A stretch of DNA of 64,000 nt from an uncultured Clostridium sp. (lineage in GTDB: Bacteria; Bacillota; Clostridia; TANB77; CAG-508): the NCBI GenBank assembly GCA_948473335.1, contig CAOKXF010000009.1:16117-80116 (forward strand), in the 5' to 3' direction. The position numbers and the translations under genes were made by a program. The notes beneath the pieces are model-generated. The model was not told the origin of the DNA, searched no databases, and saw only the letters and a list, made by a program, of their open reading frames with translations. Positions 43,910 through 52,900 of the stretch are shown here, piece after piece. The number at the start of each line of letters is the position of its first letter. The first letter of the stretch is position 1.

Positions 43910-46900
43910 ATGGCAAGAAACAAAAGAAGTAAAATAATAATGGGAGTAGCAGTAATGCTAATGATAGTCGCATTAGTGGTAGCAATAGTAATAGACCAAA
44001 TAGCAAAAAGAAATAGAGAGAATGTAGGACTATCATCAGAATTAGCAAGAGCGAAAACATATAATCGAGTAGAAGAAGGAGAAGAAGCAGTCGAAGGAAC
44101 AGAAAATGTAAAATTCGATGCATTCTTTTTACGTGATTTAGAAGGAAATGGATATGCAACAGGAGTAAGAGGAACATGTAAAGAGATAGGAAAAGAAGAT
44201 ACCTTGTATATGGAAATAAATGTCCAAACAGCAGGGTATTTAAAAGATGCCAAAATAACAATAGATGGAAAGAATTTTTACTTACAAACAGCACTTCCAA
44301 AAGATGAACAATTAGCAAATAGCTATATAGGAAATAATATAAAAGAGATAAGATTTAATAATTTAACAAATGGAACCCAAAAGTTATTAACAGGAATTGT
44401 AAGAAGTGGAGATTATTCATATTCATCAACAATAAATGATGCAATAGCAAGTAATATAAATAATTATTCAAGAGAAGATAATAAAATAATATTAACAGGA
44501 ACATATGTAGGAGAAGATGGAACAGAAATAGAAATAAGAAAAGAAGTACCATTTACAATGGACTGGTATGGAACAACAAAAGCAAGTATCTATTCAACTA
44601 CACAAAATAAATACATAGGTAGTTGTATAAACGAAGAAGAAGGAACGCTAAACTTAGAATTTACAGTATACACAGAAGAAATAGATAAAAAGCTAATATT
44701 AAAAACAAACCATACAGAAGGAGAAATACCAGAATTAAATGGATATGCGCCAATATTAGTAACATACACAGGAACAAATGCAACATTCAATTATGACTCA
44801 ACAACTAGAAGATTTACAATAGATAGAACATCAACAGTAGGAGAAGATGGAAGTATAATAAGTAGTTTATCAAGTTCAAATAGTTATAGTATAAAAATAA
44901 CATATCCACTAGAAGCATATCAAACACTAGAAGCAAAGACAGTGCAACTACAAATACCAGTAAATACCTATTATGAAGGATATAATAATCAAAATGATGA
45001 ATTCACAAATCCATATAAATCAAATATAGCCAAAACAACAATAGTATCAAATTACAACAATTATCAAGGTAGTATAACAAATTTTTATATAGAAGTAGGA
45101 AAACAAGGATATAGTCCGAACTACAGAAATCTAATTTCAAAGCAAAAGCCACTAAAGATATATAATGGAAAAAGTGAAGGAGAAAAAGATGATATATATA
45201 CAGTACAATGGGGAGTATATATAGGAACAAATGTAGAGCTTGGAAATATAGTAATGAAAGAAAACAAAGACGGAGAGAAACAAGAAACAGATCAATTTAT
45301 AAAAACAAATGGAGAAATAGAAAGTGCAGAGGATGTTATAACAAATGTAGGAATATATTTCTCAGGAGCAGATACAGTATTAGGGTCAAATGGAGAAATA
45401 AAGATATATGACGAAGATACAAACAATTTATTAGTTACATTTACAAAAAACAATTGGAACAAATATACATCTAGTAATCCATATAAATATGAAACACCAG
45501 TAAAACATATAAGAATAGAAACAAGTAAGGTAATAAATAATGGAGTCTTTTTAGATGTTTACAATATAAAGGAAATAGATGATGAAGCTATAACAACCAA
45601 ATACGAAAGAGAAGAATTTGATAAATTACAATATATAAAATCAACATTAGTAGGACATATAGCAAATAGATATATACAAACAAAAGAGAGCCAAGCATAT
45701 TATGAGGTACCAATATCAATAGCAACAATAGGGATAAGTAAAAAAACAATATCAACACAAACAACAGAGAAAAGAGTAAATATAACAATAAAAGCAGAAG
45801 CAAAAGAAAATCAAAATCAAGTAAAATGGAAAAATGGAACATTTTTAATAAAATTTCCAACAGAGTTAATAGATGTGCAAATAAACAGCATTAGTATAAA
45901 TAATGGAAGTGTAAAAATAGACAGTTATGAAGTGGCAGAACAAGATGGACAAATATTTATAAAAATAGTAACAAAGAATATAACATCTCAAGATTACACA
46001 ATAACAATAGATGCAGATTTATCACCAGACCCAAGAATAGCAACAACTACAAGAAGTATAGAATTATATGCAACAAATGAAAATGAAACAAACTATTATT
46101 ATCAAGAAGCAGATATATATGACATAAATAATAATTTAAATACAATAGAAAAAGTAAATCATACAACAACAAGTATAAGTATGGTATCACCAAATTTACT
46201 ATTGACAAATCAAATAGCAACAAATTATGATGAAAAGGGAGGTATAATAATATCACCTCAAATAGCAGATATAAAGCCCAAATATGCAGTAGTAGACCAA
46301 GAACAACAAGAAGAGCAAACAGCAGAAATAGGAATACAATTAAGAAATAACTATGCGAGTACAATAAGTGAGATACAAATATTAGGAAAAATACCATTTG
46401 AAGGAAATACATATGTAATAAGTGGAAACAAACTAGGTTCAACATTTACAACAAAAATGATAAAGACAGGAATACAAGTGCCAGAAGAATTAAGAGAAAT
46501 AGTAAAAGTATATTATTCAGAAAACGAAAGTGCAGACAAAGATTTAAACAAAGCAGAAAATAACTGGAAAACAGCAGAGCAGGTAGAAAGTTGGGACAAT
46601 ATAAAAACATTTTTAATAGATTTAGGTGACTATGTAATGCCAACAGGAAAAGAATTTATATTTAATTATACAGTAAAAATACCAAATGGATTAGCATTCA
46701 ACAAGGTATCATATAGCCATCATGGAGTATATTTCTGTTTAGATACAGAACAAGGAAAATATAGGACGCAAACAGAACCAAATAGATTAGGATTTAGAAT
46801 AGCAGAAAAATACAACATAGAAATACAAAAGTATCAAAAAGGAAGAGAAAAAATAGTTCCAGGAGCAACATATAGTATAACAGAAATAATACAAAATGAA

Positions 46901-49900
46901 GATGGAACAGAAGAAAAAGGTCAAATAAAAACAGCTACAACAAATGAAGAAGGAAAATTGCGAATAGGAAATTTATATGTGGGACAAATATATGAAATAA
47001 AAGAAACACAAACACCAGGAGACTATGAATTAAACCTTGACGCCATAAGATTTACCAGCAATATCGATGAACATAGAATATTAACAGTAAACAAAATAGA
47101 AGGAACAACAAGAGAAGAAATAGCAGCTACAAAAGAAGAAGGAGAGAACTATAAAGTTTTAGTAAAGGTAGAGGATGAAGTAAAAGCAACTCTAAAAATA
47201 ACAAAGAAAGAAAAAGATACAGACAAAAAGCTAAAATCTGTAAAATATGTAATCACAGGATATAATTTACTAACAACAGGACAAGCACTAACAACAGATG
47301 CAAATGGAGAAGCAAGTATAAAAGGATTATCGATAGGACAAGAATATGTATTAAGAGAAGTAAAGGCAGAAGGATATTATTTAGGAGAGGCTGTAACATT
47401 CAAGATTACAAATAATAATGGAGCATATGGAACAGAAATTATTGGAGGAACAGTAAAAGATTACAATATGATAGAAGAAAACCATATACCCCAATTAAGC
47501 ATAACATTAGAGAATGAAAAAATACCAACATACGATTTAGAAATAACAAAAATAAAAAGAACAACAGATGTGCAAATGAGCGATAAAGAGGGAGAAGAGA
47601 GCTCAACAGAAGAACAAGTAACATATTTGGAAGGAGCAAGATTTAAATTATACAAAAATAATGAATTGATTGGTGAGTACATAACAAATGACAAAGGGAA
47701 AATAGTTATTAGCAATTTGTATCAATATATAGAAGAGAAAGATGAAAATGCAACATATACATTAAAAGAAGTAATCGCTCCAGAAGGATATTCAAAAGTA
47801 AAGGATATAAAATTTAAAGTTCAAGAAGACGAAGGACTAAAATTCATAAATATAGATGAAAAGCAAAGTAAATATACAGCAGAAGGAAATACAGTAAAAC
47901 TAATAATTGAAGATAGTCCATTATTTAAATTAATAAAAAAAGATGGAGAAACAGGAAAAGTATTGTCAAACATAAAATTTGTAATCTATAATATAGATGA
48001 TGGAGAAAAGCCAGCAACAAATAGTAAAGGAGAAATCTTAGGAACAAAAGAGCTAATCAATGGAAAAGAATATTATACATTATTAACAGATAGTAATGGA
48101 GAAATTACAGTTGATTTACCAGAAGGATTATATAAAGCAGTAGAAGTAGAGGTACCAGATAAATATGATAAGTCAAACAGTAGTCACTATTTTAGCATAG
48201 GTAGTTCAAGTAAAGGCAAAGAAATTTTAGTAGCAAAATGGACAAAAACAGTAGGAGATGAAATAAATTGTATAATAGAAACATCAGATGGAGGATACTT
48301 GATAGGAGGATATTTCAAAAGCCCAAGTATAGACTTAGGAAATGGAGAAGTGTTAAATAATAATGGAAGTAGACCTTATAGTGATGGATTGATAATTAAG
48401 TATAGTGAGAGTGGAGAAGCAGAATGGGGAAAGGCAGTAGGAGGAAGTGATGGTGAGCAAATAACATGTATAATAGAAACAAGAGATGGAGGATATATTG
48501 TAGGAGGATATTTCTATAGTAGTAGAATAGATTTAGGAAATGGAGAAGTGTTAAGTAATTATGATACGAGAGGATATTCTGATGGAATGATAATAAAGTA
48601 TGATAGTGAAGGTAATGTAGAATGGGGAAAGGCAGTAGGAGGAAGTGATGGTGACTATATCAGGTGTATAACAGACACACAAGATGAAGGATACATTGTA
48701 GGAGGATATTTTAATTCAAGTAGTATAGACCTAGGAAATGGAAAAGTATTAAATAATAATAGAACAAGTTATTTAGATGGAATGATAATTAAGTATGGAG
48801 TAGATGGAGAAGTAGAATGGGGAAAGGCAGTAGGAGGAAGTGATGGTGAGCAAATAACATGTATAATAGAAACAAGAGATGGAGGATATATTGTAGGAGG
48901 ATATTTCTATAGTAGTAGAATAGATTTAGGAAATGGAGAAGTGTTAAGTAATTATGATACGAGAGGATATTCTGATGGAATGATAATAAAGTATGATAGT
49001 GAAGGTAATGTAGAATGGGGAAAGGCAGTAGGAGGAAGTAGTAGTGACCAAATAATATGTATAATAGAAACAAGAGAAGGAGGATACTTAGTAGGGGGGA
49101 ATTTTAGGAGTGAACATATATTTTTAGAAAATGGAATTAATCTCTATAATACTTCAGATAGTGACCCATATGGAGGAGAGAAATATTATAATGGAATGTT
49201 GATAAAGTATAACAATAATGGAGAAGCAGAATGGGGAAAGGTAGTAGGAGGAAGCAGTAGCGATTATATAAATTGTATAATAGAAACAAGAGAAGGAGGA
49301 TACTTGGTAGGAGGATATTTTAATTCAAGTAGTATAGACCTAGGAAATGGAAAAGTATTAAATAATAATAGAACAAGTTATTTAGATGGAATGATAATTA
49401 AGTATGGAGTAGATGGAGAAGTAGAATGGGGAAAGGTAGTAGGAGGAGACCAGGGTGACCAAATAACGAGTGTATTAGAGACGATAGATGGAGGATATGT
49501 TGTTGGAGGAGCATTTAAAAATGTTAAGTTAGAAAATGGAATAGAGTTAAATGGTGAGATAAGCATAATCAAGTATAGCACAATGGTTATGCCAGATATA
49601 AAAATAGAGAATGCAAAGTCTATAGGAGGCAACAGCCGAGACTATATAAATTGTATAGTAGAGACATCAGATGGAGGATATTTGACAAGTGGATATTTCA
49701 AAAGCCCAAGTATAGACTTAGGAAATGGAGTAGTGTTAAATAGTAAAGATAATAATATAAACTATGCTGATGGAATGATAATCAAGTATAGTGAGAGTGG
49801 AGAAGTAGAATGGGGAAAGGTAGTAGGAGGAAGTAGTGACGATTCTATAAATCGTATAATAGAAACAAGAGATGGAGGATATTTGGTAGGAGGATATTTT

Positions 49901-52900
49901 GCAAGTAGTAATATAGACTTGGAAAATGGAGTAGTATTAAAAAATAATGGAAGCACGAATTATTATGATGGAATGATAGTCAAATATGATAGTGAAGGTA
50001 ATGTAGAATGGGGAAAGACAATAGGAGGAGATAATACAGACCAAATAACATGTGTAGTAGAAATACAAGATGGAGGATATGTAGTAGGAGGAAATTTCTA
50101 TAGTCAAAGTATAAACTTAGAGAATGGAGTAGTTTTAAATAATCATAATATAAATAATAGTTCTGATGGAATGATAATCAAATATGATGAACAAGGTAAT
50201 TTAGAATGGGGAAAGACAATAGGAGGAGATAATACAGACCAAATAACATGTGTAGTAGAAACACAAGATGGAGGATATGTAGTAGGAGGATTTTTTTACG
50301 GTAATAGTATAGATTTAGGAAATGGAGTAGTATTAAATAAAACTTTAAGTAGTATGAATGGAATGATAATCAAATATAAAGCGAACGGAGAAGCAGAGTG
50401 GGGAAAAGTAGTAGGAGAAAACAGTATGGAACAAATAACTTGTATAACAGGTACATCAGATGGAGGATATGTAGTAGGAGGATATTTTATAAGTAATAGT
50501 ATAGATCTAGGAAATGGAGTAGTGTTAAATAACAATAGTATTTCAAGTTTTTATGGAGATGGAATGATAATCAAATATAATAGTGAAGGTAATATAGAAT
50601 GGGGGAAAGTGATAGGAGAATCATATACTGAACGTATTAATTGTATAGTAGAGACAAGAGATGGAGGATATATTGTAGGAGGATATTTTAACGGTAATAG
50701 TATAGAGACAGAAATAAACCATGGAGGTTATGATGGAATAATCATTAAGTGTGATACATATGGTAATACAGAATGGATAAAAGCAATAGGAGGAAGCAGA
50801 AATGATTATATAAACTGTATCATAGAAACACAAGATGGAAAATATGCTGTAGGAGGGTATTTCGAAAGTAGTAGTATAGATTTAGGAAATAGAGAAGAGT
50901 TAAATAATAGTGGATATTGTAATGGAATGTTACTAGAAGTAACAGGAAAAATGGAAACACCAGAAATACAAGAATTAGTAATTGAAAATGTAAGAAAAGA
51001 ATTCAAAATAACAACAAAAGTAGAAGAAATAGATGGAGTAAAAGGAGGAACAATTTCTGGAGAAGGTAAAATAGCATATGAAAAAGTAAAATATGGAGAT
51101 AGTAGCACAAAAGAAATAATAATGATACCAAACAAAGATTATGAAATCATGGGAATAACAGTAAATGGAAAAGAATATCCATTTATAGCAAATGAAGATG
51201 GAACATATACAATGCCACAATTTGAAAATATGGTTGAGAATAAACATATAGTAGTAACATTTGCAATGAAAGACAATAAAATAACAATAAACAAAGTAGA
51301 TAGAAGGACAAGAGAGCCATTAGCAGGAGTGAGATTCAGATTAGACCAAATAGAAGAAAGAACAGAACCAGAAAATGTAATAGGAGAACTAACAAATAAT
51401 GGACAAACATATATAGAAATAGATAAAACAAATGAAATAGCAGATGTATTAGGAAAACTAACGAATAATGGAACATATTATTTTGTAGAGCAAGAAGGAA
51501 AATATATACCAACAAATAGTAAAACATATCAAACAGCAAATGGAGGAACAACAGGAAAACACAATACAATAGCAAATTCATATATAGAGATAGATTTAAG
51601 TAATAAAGAAGGAAAATATGTAGTATGTATAAATGCAGAGGTATCAAGTGAAAGTGCAGATAGAGGATATGCAACAATAACAGAAACAACAATAGCACCA
51701 GCATATAATTCAACAAATGGACAATTTATATATATATCAGGAACACAAGGAGCAAAAGAATATACATCAGCAATATTAGAAGGAGGAAAAACATACTATT
51801 TACACTTAGGATATAGAAAAAATGGAAGTGTAGACACAGGAAAGGACCAAATAATATTTAATAGTATAAAAGTATATGGGACAACAAGTACAACATATAA
51901 CTTTGTAAGTACAGAAGGAAAATATGAATCAAATAATCAGAGACAAGACAATACAGTAGCAAATTCATATATACCAATAGATTTAAGAAGCTATAAAGGC
52001 AAATACAACCTAATAGTAAATGCGCAAGTATCAAGTCAAAATGGAAATGATATAGGATATGTAACAATAACAGAAAATACTGATAGACCAGCATATAGTA
52101 GTTCGACAGGAAGATTAATATACATATCAGGAGAACAAGAAGCAAAAGATTACACAACAGTACTAGAAGGAGGAAAACAATATTACTTACATCTAGGATA
52201 TTACAAAAACGCAAGTACATCAACAGGAGATGACAAATTCACAATAAATAATATAGAAGTAAAATTAAACGACTCAGAGCTATACCATACAGAAGTAGAA
52301 ACAAACAGCCAAGGACAAGCAATAACACAAATACCATTTGGAAAATATAGTATAACAGAAATAAAAGCACCAGAAGGATATAATATATTAGCAGAACCAT
52401 TAATAATAGAATTTAGAGCAAATGGAGAACACGAATTCACAATAGAAAACCAAAAAAGTGCCAAGGTAAAAGTAAACCACTACAAAGCAATAAAAAATGA
52501 AGATGGAACATATACATATACAGAAGAAAAAGTAGCAGAAAGTCAAATATTAGAAGGAAAAGTAGAAGAAGACTATACAAGTATTCCACATTTAGACTTA
52601 AGCCAATATAAACTAATAAAAAATGAAAATGGGGAATATGCAATACCAGAAAATGCAACAGGAAAATTTGCAGAAGAACAAATAGAAGTAATATACTATT
52701 ATGAGGAAAAACAAATACCGTTAAAAGTACACCATTACATAGAAGGAACAGAAGAAAAAGTACCCCTAAAAGATGGAACAGAGGCAGAAGACATAGTAAA
52801 AGGAGGAAAAGAAAATGAGGAATATACAACAGAAGCAATAAGTGGAGAAAAATTAAGTGAAGAATACGAATTAATAGAAATACCAGAAAATGCAAATGGA

